From Bacillus sp. AFS073361 (lineage in GTDB: Bacteria; Bacillota; Bacilli; Bacillales; Cytobacillaceae), in assembly GCF_002567005.1 (NCBI RefSeq), contig NZ_NUZU01000225.1, positions 1 to 51,161 of the forward strand: DNA of 51,161 nt, read 5' to 3'. Below the pieces are notes generated by a model. It searched no databases, was not told the origin of the DNA, and worked only from the letters and a program-made list of their open reading frames with translations. Made by a program: the position numbers and the translations under genes. This document shows, in pieces, positions 16,246 to 23,709 of the stretch. The first letter of the stretch is position 1. Every line of letters starts with the position of its first letter.

Positions 16246-16296
16246 CTTTTAATAAAGGACTTCCGCTTATTATTATAATCAATCACTTACTGCAGC

Positions 16297-16332
16297 AAGA
16301 CCAGAGGAATATGTTCCTTTGGTCTTTTTTCT
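16297..16332 (+). terminator. Strong terminator after sspF
   Basis: A 13-bp stem (16297-16309 with 16314-16326, one G-U pair) around TATG is followed by a T run. Confidence 0.92.
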
Positions 16333-16423
16333 CTAAAATATGACCTTATTTATATAAAACATATAATAAATTATGAAATTTGAGAGGTTTTCGCATATCT
16401 CACGTCTTACTTTTATCATTTTG

Positions 16424-16432
16424 TGGTAAAAT
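16424..16432 (+). promoter_or_regulatory. Extended -10 promoter before ispE
   Basis: TGGTAAAAT is an extended -10 element 123 nt before ispE. No good -35 is visible. Confidence 0.45.
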
Positions 16433-16469
16433 AGGACAAAATGTGGATTTTTCGGAAAAAGAAAAGTGG

Positions 16470-16523
16470 CAGCGCTCGTTTAGCGCTGAAACTGGACAAG
16501 AAATTTGAAGCGCCCGTAGCGCT
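16470..16523 (+). other. Two tandem AGCGCT hairpins in the ispE leader
   Basis: CAGCGCT (16470-16476)/AGCGCTG (16482-16488) and AGCGC (16509-16513)/GCGCT (16519-16523) form two similar 5-nt-loop hairpins. Each is followed by a related CTGRWCTGGACAA-like stretch, so the unit looks like an imperfect tandem repeat of about 38 bp. Confidence 0.6.
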
Positions 16524-16554
16524 GATCTGGACAATATAGAAGTAGGTGGACGTA

Positions 16555-17424
16555 GTGAAGCTTTTAGTAAAAGCACCGGCCAAAATAAATTTAGCATTAG
16601 ATGTTCTACACAAGCGCCCCGATGGCTTTCATGAGGTGGAAATGATTATGACCACGATTGATTTGGCGGATCGGGTAGAGTTAGAGTTATTACATGAAGA
16701 TAAAATACATATTCTTTCTCACAATCGCTATGTTCCTGATGACCAGCGGAATTTAGCTTTTCAAGCTGCTCAGCTTTTAAAAGATCGATTTCATGTCAAA
16801 CAGGGTGTGAAGATTTCGATTGAAAAAACCATTCCGGTTGCAGCAGGACTTGCGGGGGGAAGCAGTGATGCTGCGGCTACTTTAAGAGGGTTAAATAAAC
16901 TTTGGAATCTTGGATTATCTATGGATGAATTGGCCGAACTGGGCAGCGAAATTGGGTCGGATGTTTCTTTTTGTGTCTATGGAGGGACAGCCTTGGCAAA
17001 AGGGCGTGGGGAAATTATTACACAAATCCCTGCCCCGCCAACATGCTGGGTCATCCTGGCAAAGCCTTTTATAGGGGTGTCAACAGCTGAAGTATATCGC
17101 AGGCTGAATATTGTTGAAACAGTCCATCCTAATATTGCTGGTATGATTGAAGCGATCAATGCACATGATTACCAAGAGGTATGCGTCAACGTGGGGAATG
17201 TTTTAGAAGAGGTGACCTTAAACCTCCATCCTGAAGTTGCGCTAATTAAAGAACAAATGAAACGTTTTGGTGCGGATGCAGTCTTAATGAGCGGGAGCGG
17301 GCCGACAGTGTTTGGAATAGTTCAGCACGATTCAAGAATGCACAGAATTTATAACGGATTAAGAGGATTCTGTGATCAAGTTTTTGCCGTTCGCATGTTA
17401 GGAGAACGACACTCACTTGATTGA
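16555..17424 (+). CDS. ispE: 4-diphosphocytidyl-2-C-methyl-D-erythritol kinase IspE
   Basis: GHMP kinase of the MEP isoprenoid pathway, phosphorylating CDP-methylerythritol at the 2-hydroxyl. 289 residues, same as B. subtilis. The APAKINLALDV N-terminal motif, the glycine-rich PVAAGLAGGSSDAAA ATP-binding loop (about residues 95-109), and the C-terminal LMSGSGPTVFG loop are clear. Start GTG 16555 follows AGGTGG (16544-16549); GTG 16546 would fall in that site. purR follows after 56 nt. Confidence 0.96.
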   Translation: MKLLVKAPAKINLALDVLHKRPDGFHEVEMIMTTIDLADRVELELLHEDKIHILSHNRYVPDDQRNLAFQAAQLLKDRFHVKQGVKISIEKTIPVAAGLAGGSSDAAATLRGLNKLWNLGLSMDELAELGSEIGSDVSFCVYGGTALAKGRGEIITQIPAPPTCWVILAKPFIGVSTAEVYRRLNIVETVHPNIAGMIEAINAHDYQEVCVNVGNVLEEVTLNLHPEVALIKEQMKRFGADAVLMSGSGPTVFGIVQHDSRMHRIYNGLRGFCDQVFAVRMLGERHSLD

Positions 17425-17480
17425 AGACGTACGAAAATGGTATCCTTAAGTTAGAATATTCGTGTTTTTGGGGGATTGTT

Positions 17481-18299
17481 ATGAAATTTCGCCGCAGTGA
17501 ACGCTTGATTGATATGACAAATTACTTACTGGATCATCCTCGACAATTAGTTCCGCTCACTTTTTTTGCTGAACGTTATGCGTCTGCGAAATCTTCGATA
17601 AGTGAAGATTTAGCAATCATCAAAGAGACGTTCGAAAATAGAGGAATTGGGACGATCCAAACCGTGCCAGGGGCATCTGGCGGGGTTAAATTCTTTGTAA
17701 AAGTAAGCCATGAAGAAGCAGCACCGTTTATCAATGAATTATGTGATTTGATTGCTAATCCTGACAGGCTCCTACCTGGAGGATATTTATACTTAACGGA
17801 TATTTTGGGCGATCCGCAGGTGGTCCAAAAGGCCGGACGAATTATTGCCTCTGCCTATACCGAAGCAAAAATTGATGTGGTCATGACCGTTGCCACAAAA
17901 GGAATTCCACTTGCATACGCAGTAGCAAGTCAGTTAAATGTTCCTGTTGTGATTGTTAGAAGGGATAGTAAAGTGACAGAGGGACCAACTGTAAGCATTA
18001 ATTATGTTTCTGGTTCAACGAAAAGAATTCAAACCATGCTCCTTTCAAAACGAAGTATGAAAGAAGGTTCCCGCGTCCTTGTAGTCGATGATTTCATGAA
18101 GGCCGGCGGAACGGTTATGGGAATGATCAGTCTGCTTGAGGAATTCAATGGTTATCTGGCGGGAATTGCTGTTTTAGTAGAGGCAGAAAGAATACAAGAG
18201 CGGCTCGTCGATGAATATACTTCACTCGTGCAATTATCTAATGTGGATTTGAAAGAAAAGAAGATTAATGTTCAAGCTGGCAATTATTTTAAAAAATAG
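17481..18299 (+). CDS. purR: Purine operon repressor PurR
   Basis: Repressor of purine synthesis and salvage genes that responds to PRPP. 272 residues: an N-terminal winged helix (about 1-74; RRSERLIDMTNYLL and AKSSISEDLAIIK helices) and a type I phosphoribosyltransferase-like domain with the PRPP loop VVDDFMKAGGT (about residues 200-210). About 13 residues shorter at the C-terminus than B. subtilis PurR (285). ATG 17481 follows GGGGGA (17470-17475). The frame is open upstream to 17421 without a family match. ridA follows directly, as in B. subtilis. Confidence 0.96.
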   Translation: MKFRRSERLIDMTNYLLDHPRQLVPLTFFAERYASAKSSISEDLAIIKETFENRGIGTIQTVPGASGGVKFFVKVSHEEAAPFINELCDLIANPDRLLPGGYLYLTDILGDPQVVQKAGRIIASAYTEAKIDVVMTVATKGIPLAYAVASQLNVPVVIVRRDSKVTEGPTVSINYVSGSTKRIQTMLLSKRSMKEGSRVLVVDDFMKAGGTVMGMISLLEEFNGYLAGIAVLVEAERIQERLVDEYTSLVQLSNVDLKEKKINVQAGNYFKK

Positions 18300-18314
18300 A
18301 TGGAGGGAATACAT

Positions 18315-18689
18315 ATGAAAGTAGTTCAAACAAATCAAGCACCGGCTGCAATCGGCCCATATTCACAAGGAATTATTGTTAATAATCTGTTCTACAGTTC
18401 TGGACAAATCCCATTAACAGCGGAAGGAACTTTAATAACAGGCGATATTAAAGAACAAGCGCACCAAGTATTCCAAAATTTGCAGGCGGTATTAACTGCT
18501 GCAGGTGCATCATTTGAAACAGTGGTAAAGACCACCGTATTTATTAAAAGTATGGATGATTTCGCAGCATTAAATGAGGTCTATGGTGAATACTTCTCCA
18601 CACATAAACCTGCTCGTTCATGTGTCGAGGTTGCTCGTTTGCCAAAAGATGTATTAGTGGAAATCGAAGTAGTCGCACTCGTTAAATAG
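18315..18689 (+). CDS. ridA: RidA family 2-iminobutanoate/2-iminopropanoate deaminase (YabJ)
   Basis: Hydrolyses reactive enamine/imine intermediates released by PLP enzymes; in B. subtilis YabJ is also needed for full PurR effect. 124 residues. Conserved features: IGPYSQGI near residues 14-21, YSSGQIP, and PARSCVEVARLPKDV with the substrate-binding arginine (R105 or close). ATG 18315 is preceded by GGAGGGA (18302-18308); the nearby ATG 18300 overlaps this binding site and is rejected. Confidence 0.96.
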   Translation: MKVVQTNQAPAAIGPYSQGIIVNNLFYSSGQIPLTAEGTLITGDIKEQAHQVFQNLQAVLTAAGASFETVVKTTVFIKSMDDFAALNEVYGEYFSTHKPARSCVEVARLPKDVLVEIEVVALVK

Positions 18690-18759
18690 GAAATTAGATT
18701 TTCCATTCCATAGTGTTCACGAATTTGCCTCAATTTTTCAAAAATATTTTGAAAATAAA

Positions 18760-18786
18760 GAAGGATTTTTGAAAAAATTGTTGAAT
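18760..18786 (+). promoter_or_regulatory. Sigma-H promoter of spoVG
   Basis: GAAGGATTT (18760-18768), 11 bp, GTTGAAT (18780-18786) fits the sigma-H consensus RnAGGAwWW / RnnGAAT exactly. The AT-rich bases upstream are a plausible AbrB target, as known for spoVG in B. subtilis. Confidence 0.82.
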
Positions 18787-18829
18787 TTATTTACTTAGCT
18801 TTTTATCTATTAGAAAAGGGTGTGAGCAC

Positions 18830-19120
18830 ATGGAAGTAACTGACGTAAGATTACGCCGGGTTAGCACTGATGGGAGAATGAGAGCGATTGCATCCATCAC
18901 TTTGGACAATGAGTTTGTCGTTCATGACATTCGTGTTATCGATGGTAACAACGGTTTATTTGTAGCTATGCCAAGCAAACGTACTCCTGATGGAGAATTT
19001 CGTGACATTGCGCATCCAATCAATTCAGGTACACGCGGTAAGATCCAAGAAGCTGTTTTGGCTGAGTACCACCGTTTAGGTGAATTGGAAGTAGAATTTG
19101 AAGAAGCCGGAGCTTCCTAA
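18830..19120 (+). CDS. spoVG: Septation regulator / RNA-binding protein SpoVG
   Basis: 96-residue SpoVG; affects asymmetric septation and cortex formation in Bacillus and binds RNA/DNA in other Firmicutes. The MEVTDVRLRRV start, ASITLDNEFVVHDIRVIDG and FVAMPSKRTPDGEFRDIAHPI blocks are the family hallmark. AAAGGGTG before ATG 18830. Monocistronic, between a sigma-H promoter and a terminator. Confidence 0.97.
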   Translation: MEVTDVRLRRVSTDGRMRAIASITLDNEFVVHDIRVIDGNNGLFVAMPSKRTPDGEFRDIAHPINSGTRGKIQEAVLAEYHRLGELEVEFEEAGAS

Positions 19121-19135
19121 GGATTTTTTACAACT

Positions 19136-19164
19136 AGGGCCTTTCTTCTATGAAGGCTCTTTTT
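19136..19164 (+). terminator. Terminator after spoVG
   Basis: GGGCCTTT (19137-19144) pairs with GAAGGCTC (19152-19159) with G-U pairs; TTTTT follows. Confidence 0.75.
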
Positions 19165-19285
19165 ACTGTGCAAAGGACAGACCATCATATGAAAGTCATA
19201 AAATACTCCTCTCAACAGCCTCCTATTTGACACTCCATTATAAATTAACTCATTATTACAAAAATAGACACTTCCCTCACATACC

Positions 19286-19314
19286 TTGAAAAGAGCGCAC
19301 AATTACGTTAATAT
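19286..19314 (+). promoter_or_regulatory. Sigma-A promoter of glmU-prs
   Basis: TTGAAA (19286-19291), 17 bp, TAATAT (19309-19314), about 30 nt upstream of the glmU start. Confidence 0.6.
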
Positions 19315-19350
19315 TTTTAATGGATAAAAAGGTTAATTGGAGGACTGTCC

Positions 19351-20724
19351 ATGTCTAATCGTTATGCCGTGATTTTAGCCGCGGGACAAGGAACGCGGAT
19401 GAAATCTAAGCTATATAAAGTATTACACCCAGTATGCGGGAAACCAATGGTACAGCACGTGGTTGACCAAGTAATGAAGCTTAATATACAAGAAATTGTC
19501 ACAATTATTGGTCATGGGGCAGAAATGGTTCAAGCCCAATTGGGTGACAGCAGTCAATATGCTCTACAGGATCAGCAGTTAGGAACCGCCCATGCGGTAA
19601 GCCAAGCACAGAGCATCCTTGAAGGCAAAGCTGGAGTAACAATTGTTGTTTGCGGTGATACCCCCTTAATCAGAGCCGAAACAATGGAAGCTTTATTTAA
19701 ACATCATGAGGAATTAGGGGCTAAAGCGACGATTCTTACAGCAAAAATTGGAGATCCGACTGGATACGGCCGAATCATTCGGAATGCAGACGGATTGGTA
19801 GAAAAAATCGTTGAACACAAAGATGCCTCTGAAGACGAGAGAAAAATAAATGAAATCAATACAGGGACATATTGTTTTGATAATACAGCCTTATTTGAAG
19901 CATTGAAGAATGTTTCGAATGAAAATGTACAAGGTGAATATTATTTACCCGATGTCATTGAAATTTTAAAGAAGCAAGGGGAAGTGGTCACAGCTTTCCA
20001 AACAGATGATTTTGAAGAAACACTAGGTGTGAATGATCGTGTCGCTCTTGCAGAAGCAGAGCGAATTATGCGCGCTCGCACGAATGCGGCTCATATGAGA
20101 AACGGGGTAACCATCATTGACCCTGCTAACACCTATATAGAAACGGATGTCGAAATCGGACAGGACACGGTGATCTATCCAGGAACAATGATCAAAGGCA
20201 AAACCGTGATTGCCTCAGATTGTCAGATTGGGCCAAACTCGGAAATTGCTTCGTGTGAAATTGGTGCGGAAACGGTTGTCCGTCAATCCGTTGCACATAA
20301 TAGTTCTATCGGTGCTCACGTTAATATTGGGCCATTTGCTCATATTCGCCCAGACTCAACTATTAAGGATGAAGTGAAAATAGGCAACTTCGTTGAAATT
20401 AAAAAAGCCGTCTTTGGAAAAGGAAGCAAAGCCTCCCATCTAAGTTATATTGGTGACGCAGAGGTAGGTGCAGATGTGAATATCGGCTGCGGCTCAATCA
20501 CGGTTAATTACGATGGCAAAAATAAATTTTTAACCAAGATTGAAGATGGAGTCTTTATTGGCTGCAATTCAAATCTAGTTGCCCCTGTTACCGTTGGCAA
20601 GGGTGCGTATGTGGCGGCCGGTTCGACGATTACAAAAGATGTACCAGGCGATGCCTTATCAATTGCCCGGGCACAGCAAGTAAATAAGGAAAATTACGTC
20701 CAAAAGCTGAATCTAAAGAAATAA
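19351..20724 (+). CDS. glmU: Bifunctional UDP-N-acetylglucosamine pyrophosphorylase / GlcN-1-P acetyltransferase
   Basis: Makes UDP-GlcNAc for peptidoglycan and teichoic acids. 457 residues: N-terminal nucleotidyltransferase (about 1-230) with LAAGQGTRMKSKLYK at residues 9-23 and GDTPLI; C-terminal left-handed beta helix of hexapeptide repeats (about 250-440) with the acetyltransferase site around the SHLSYIGDAEVG segment. GGAGG (19340-19344) before ATG 19351. Followed after 23 nt by prs, a conserved pair. Confidence 0.98.
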   Translation: MSNRYAVILAAGQGTRMKSKLYKVLHPVCGKPMVQHVVDQVMKLNIQEIVTIIGHGAEMVQAQLGDSSQYALQDQQLGTAHAVSQAQSILEGKAGVTIVVCGDTPLIRAETMEALFKHHEELGAKATILTAKIGDPTGYGRIIRNADGLVEKIVEHKDASEDERKINEINTGTYCFDNTALFEALKNVSNENVQGEYYLPDVIEILKKQGEVVTAFQTDDFEETLGVNDRVALAEAERIMRARTNAAHMRNGVTIIDPANTYIETDVEIGQDTVIYPGTMIKGKTVIASDCQIGPNSEIASCEIGAETVVRQSVAHNSSIGAHVNIGPFAHIRPDSTIKDEVKIGNFVEIKKAVFGKGSKASHLSYIGDAEVGADVNIGCGSITVNYDGKNKFLTKIEDGVFIGCNSNLVAPVTVGKGAYVAAGSTITKDVPGDALSIARAQQVNKENYVQKLNLKK

Positions 20725-20747
20725 GTGAATGATTTTAGGAGGCTATC

Positions 20748-21704
20748 ATGTCGAATCAATATTTAGACCCAAATCTTAAGGTGTTTAGTTTAAATTCAAA
20801 TCTCCCGCTTGCAAGAGAAATTGCGAAATTCATCGGTGTTGAATTAGGTAAATGTTCGGTTACAAGATTTAGTGATGGAGAAATTCAAATTAATATCGAG
20901 GAAAGTATCCGTGGCGGTGATGTTTATGTCATCCAGTCTACTAGCCAGCCAGTGAATGAAAATATCATGGAATTATTGATCATGATTGATGCGTTAAAGA
21001 GAGCTTCGGCTAAGACCATTAATATTGTTATGCCTTATTATGGTTATGCACGTCAGGATCGTAAGGCCCGTGCCCGTGAGCCAATTACAGCTAAATTAGT
21101 GGCCACTCTGCTTGAAACAGCGGGAGCAACCCGTGTGATTTGTCTTGATCTGCATGCACCACAAATTCAAGGATTCTTTGATATTCCTACCGATCATTTA
21201 ATGGGTGTACCGATCTTATCAGATTATTTTAAAGCGAGAGAATTCGGAGGGGAGATTGTCATTGTTTCTCCGGACCATGGCGGCGTGACAAGAGCTCGAA
21301 AGTTGGCTGAACGTTTAAAAGCTCCAATTGCGATTATTGATAAACGTCGTCCAAGACCAAATGTAGCAGAAGTAATGAATATTGTTGGTAATATCGAAGG
21401 TAAAATAGCCATTTTAATTGATGATATCATTGATACAGCTGGTACAATCACATTAGCTGCAAATGCCTTAATCGAAAACGGGGCATCTGAAGTATATGCC
21501 TGCTGTACCCATCCTGTACTCTCTGGACCTGCAATTGAACGGATTCAAAATTCGAAAATCAAAGAATTAGTTATTACTAATTCGATTTCACTTCCAGAAG
21601 AGAAAAAGATTGATAAAATTATTAACCTATCCGTTGCCCCGCTTCTTGGTGAAGCAATTATTCGGGTTCACGAAGAGCAATCTGTAAGTACGTTGTTTGA
21701 TTGA
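20748..21704 (+). CDS. prs: Ribose-phosphate pyrophosphokinase
   Basis: Makes PRPP from ribose 5-phosphate and ATP for nucleotide, histidine and tryptophan synthesis. 318 residues of the class I type: the flexible loop DRKARAREPI, the DLHAPQIQGFFDIP segment, the metal-binding pyrophosphate loop, and the PRPP motif LIDDIIDTAGT (about residues 223-233). AGGAGG (20736-20741) before ATG. Product is the effector read by PurR, encoded 3 kb upstream. Confidence 0.98.
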   Translation: MSNQYLDPNLKVFSLNSNLPLAREIAKFIGVELGKCSVTRFSDGEIQINIEESIRGGDVYVIQSTSQPVNENIMELLIMIDALKRASAKTINIVMPYYGYARQDRKARAREPITAKLVATLLETAGATRVICLDLHAPQIQGFFDIPTDHLMGVPILSDYFKAREFGGEIVIVSPDHGGVTRARKLAERLKAPIAIIDKRRPRPNVAEVMNIVGNIEGKIAILIDDIIDTAGTITLAANALIENGASEVYACCTHPVLSGPAIERIQNSKIKELVITNSISLPEEKKIDKIINLSVAPLLGEAIIRVHEEQSVSTLFD

Positions 21705-21715
21705 TCAAAAGTTTA

Positions 21716-21750
21716 AGGATCTGGCCAGTAAGGCTGGATCCTATTTCTGT
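21716..21750 (+). terminator. Hairpin after prs
   Basis: An 11-bp stem, 21716-21726 with 21732-21742 (two G-U pairs), loop AGTAA. The downstream tract ATTTCTGTTAT is not a clean T run. Confidence 0.65.
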
Positions 21751-21792
21751 TATCGGCATTCTCCTGTTTTGGATAGACGATCAAATTTAAAT

Positions 21793-21818
21793 GTTTAGAC
21801 CTCCCTGTTTTGGGGCAT
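21793..21818 (+). promoter_or_regulatory. Candidate sigma-B promoter of ctc
   Basis: GTTTAG (21793-21798), 14 bp, GGGCAT (21813-21818) differs from the sigma-B consensus GTTTAA / GGGTAT by one base in each element. It lies 43 nt before ctc, the classical sigma-B gene of B. subtilis. Confidence 0.7.
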
Positions 21819-21860
21819 TTTTATATAGACGGTTTTTGATAAAATAGGAGGGTGTTAATC

Positions 21861-22493
21861 ATGAGTACAGTTTTACAAGCAAAGGAACGGAAGGAATTGC
21901 GCCACTCAGCACTAAAACAAATTAGAACGGGTGGAAATATACCAGCCATCATTTATGGGTCAAAAGTTGATAGTAAGCCAGTGTATGTTAGTGCGGCGGA
22001 CTTAACAAAAACAATTCGTCAAGTGGGCAGAAATGGAGTCATCTCCTTGGATGTTGATGGGAGCAAGCAAGATGTAATCTTAACCGATTATCAAGAGAAT
22101 ATGATTAAAAGAGAAATCATTCATGTGGATTTCTTAGCAGTCGATAAATCCTCGAAGATTAATGTAGATGTAAGACTTGTTTTAGCTGGGGATGCAGCAG
22201 GTGTAAAAGATGGCGGTGTCTTACAGCAACCGCTCCATCAATTATCGATTACGTCGACACCGGATAATATCCCACAGCAAATTGAGGTCGATGTGACGAA
22301 TCTGCAGGTCGGCGAAACGCTAACCGTTGCAGACATTCTCAATCAAGGATCTACTTTCCAAATTAACCATGAAAATGATGAAGTGATCGCTTCCATTCTT
22401 CCTCCGCAACAAGAAGAAGAAATTAATGCAGGAGAACAGCAAGATGGCGGACATCCTGATAATGAAGAAGGCCGAGAGACCACTCCAGAATAA
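21861..22493 (+). CDS. ctc: General stress protein Ctc / ribosomal protein bL25
   Basis: Stress-induced version of ribosomal protein bL25, which binds 5S rRNA. 210 residues: N-terminal bL25 beta-barrel (about 1-95) with the IPAIIYG segment, then a CTC/TL5 C-terminal domain (about 100-185) and an acidic, low-complexity tail (about 186-210, rich in E, Q and G). ATG 21861 follows AGGAGGGTG (21847-21854); the in-frame GTG 21852 lies inside that site. Confidence 0.95.
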   Translation: MSTVLQAKERKELRHSALKQIRTGGNIPAIIYGSKVDSKPVYVSAADLTKTIRQVGRNGVISLDVDGSKQDVILTDYQENMIKREIIHVDFLAVDKSSKINVDVRLVLAGDAAGVKDGGVLQQPLHQLSITSTPDNIPQQIEVDVTNLQVGETLTVADILNQGSTFQINHENDEVIASILPPQQEEEINAGEQQDGGHPDNEEGRETTPE

Positions 22494-22555
22494 AAAGACC
22501 TGTATCTTAGGCTAGACAATCTTCACTGTTCACTGTTAAATTAAAGAGTAGCAAC

Positions 22556-22588
22556 AAGGCGTAATCTTTACAAGGTTACGTCTTTTAC
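22556..22588 (+). terminator. Terminator after ctc
   Basis: An 11-bp stem, 22556-22566 with 22574-22584 (two G-U pairs), followed by TTTT. Confidence 0.8.
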
Positions 22589-22669
22589 CTCATTACACTC
22601 TCATGGGAGAATAAAGATGTTTCAAAAAATTATTAAAAGGTTGGCTAAAACGGATTGGTGGGACCCAGA

Positions 22670-23233
22670 ATGAAATTAATAGTTGGTTTAGGTAACCCTG
22701 GAAAACAATATGAACATACAAGACATAATATTGGATTCGAAGTCATTGATGCCCTATCAAGTACTTTTTCAATTCCACTTAACCAGTCAAAATTTAAAGG
22801 ATTGTATGGAATGGGCTTTTATAATGGCGAAAAGGTCATTTTGTTAAAGCCGCTAACCTATATGAATCTATCCGGGGAATCAATCAGAGCTGTCATCGAT
22901 TATTATGAAGTTGCTGAAGAAGATCTCCTTGTAATCTATGATGATCTTGACTTGCCTGTCGGAAAGATTAGACTAAGGCAAAAAGGGAGCCCGGGCGGAC
23001 ATAACGGAATTAAGTCAACCGTTGCTCATCTTGGTACACAGGTGTTTAATCGAATTAGAATTGGGATTGATCGCCCTCAAGCAGGAATAAGCGTCCCTGA
23101 CTATGTCCTTGGCCGTTTTCGCCCAGAAGAAAAGGGGCCAATGGAAGAGGCTGTCAAAAAAAGTGCAGAAGCTTGCTCAGCGTGGCTTGAAAAGCCTTTC
23201 TTGCAGGTCATGAATGAATTTAATCAGTCGTGA
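22670..23233 (+). CDS. pth: Peptidyl-tRNA hydrolase (SpoVC)
   Basis: Releases tRNA from peptidyl-tRNA dropped from ribosomes; essential, and known as spoVC because a mutation blocks spore coat formation. 187 residues. VGLGNPGKQYEHTRHNIGF holds the asparagine and catalytic histidine (about H20), and the LKPLTYMNLSG, YDDLDLPVG and GSPGGHNGIKS motifs are complete. ATG 22670 follows GGTGGG; the in-frame TTG 22655 precedes that site. Confidence 0.97.
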   Translation: MKLIVGLGNPGKQYEHTRHNIGFEVIDALSSTFSIPLNQSKFKGLYGMGFYNGEKVILLKPLTYMNLSGESIRAVIDYYEVAEEDLLVIYDDLDLPVGKIRLRQKGSPGGHNGIKSTVAHLGTQVFNRIRIGIDRPQAGISVPDYVLGRFRPEEKGPMEEAVKKSAEACSAWLEKPFLQVMNEFNQS

Positions 23234-23314
23234 TGATTCATGAATTAACTATTTGTTTCATACAATAAAAGCAATAAAAAGATACGATGGGTCGTGATGA
23301 TAGCGGTTTCTAAT

Positions 23315-23345
23315 TGAATAAGTTCCTCCCAAAAGGTTCATACTA
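23315..23345 (+). promoter_or_regulatory. Forespore (sigma-F/sigma-G) promoter of fin
   Basis: TGAATA (23315-23320), 18 bp, CATACTA (23339-23345) is a consensus sigma-G promoter (GMATR / CATnnTA). GG at 23336-23337 also offers part of the sigma-F -10. fin is under sigma-F/G in B. subtilis. Confidence 0.8.
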
Positions 23346-23376
23346 TGAAGGAATCCTAGATTAGGGAGGGACAGGC

Positions 23377-23607
23377 GTGGCCATCCATTACCATTGTCGT
23401 CATTGTGGTACGAACCTTGGGTCGATTGAAAAAGCATCCATACACAGCGAAGCACTCGGTCTTCATAAATTATCTGATCAAGAAAGACTGGAAATGGTTG
23501 CGTATGACTCATCTGGCGATATTCACATCACAGCCATTTGTGAAGACTGTCAAGAAGCTTTAGAACGAACACCAGATTACCACCAATACGATTTCCTTAT
23601 TCATTAA
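23377..23607 (+). CDS. fin: Anti-sigma-F factor Fin (YabK)
   Basis: Forespore protein that binds RNA polymerase and helps the switch from sigma-F to sigma-G. 76 residues with two zinc-binding pairs, C7/C10 (HCRHCG) and C55/C58 (CEDCQEAL). GTG 23377 follows AGGGAGGG (23363-23370). Same length as B. subtilis Fin. Placed between pth and mfd as in that species, with its own forespore promoter. Functional counterpart of Gin at the start of this window. Confidence 0.96.
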   Translation: MAIHYHCRHCGTNLGSIEKASIHSEALGLHKLSDQERLEMVAYDSSGDIHITAICEDCQEALERTPDYHQYDFLIH

Positions 23608-23709
23608 CCAGCTTTGGAGCTCCGTCCAAAGCGTTTTTCTATTTATAATTTACTAATATAAGAATGAAAATCATATGATTTTTGATGGAAGAAGGAGGGA
23701 GGAGAAATC

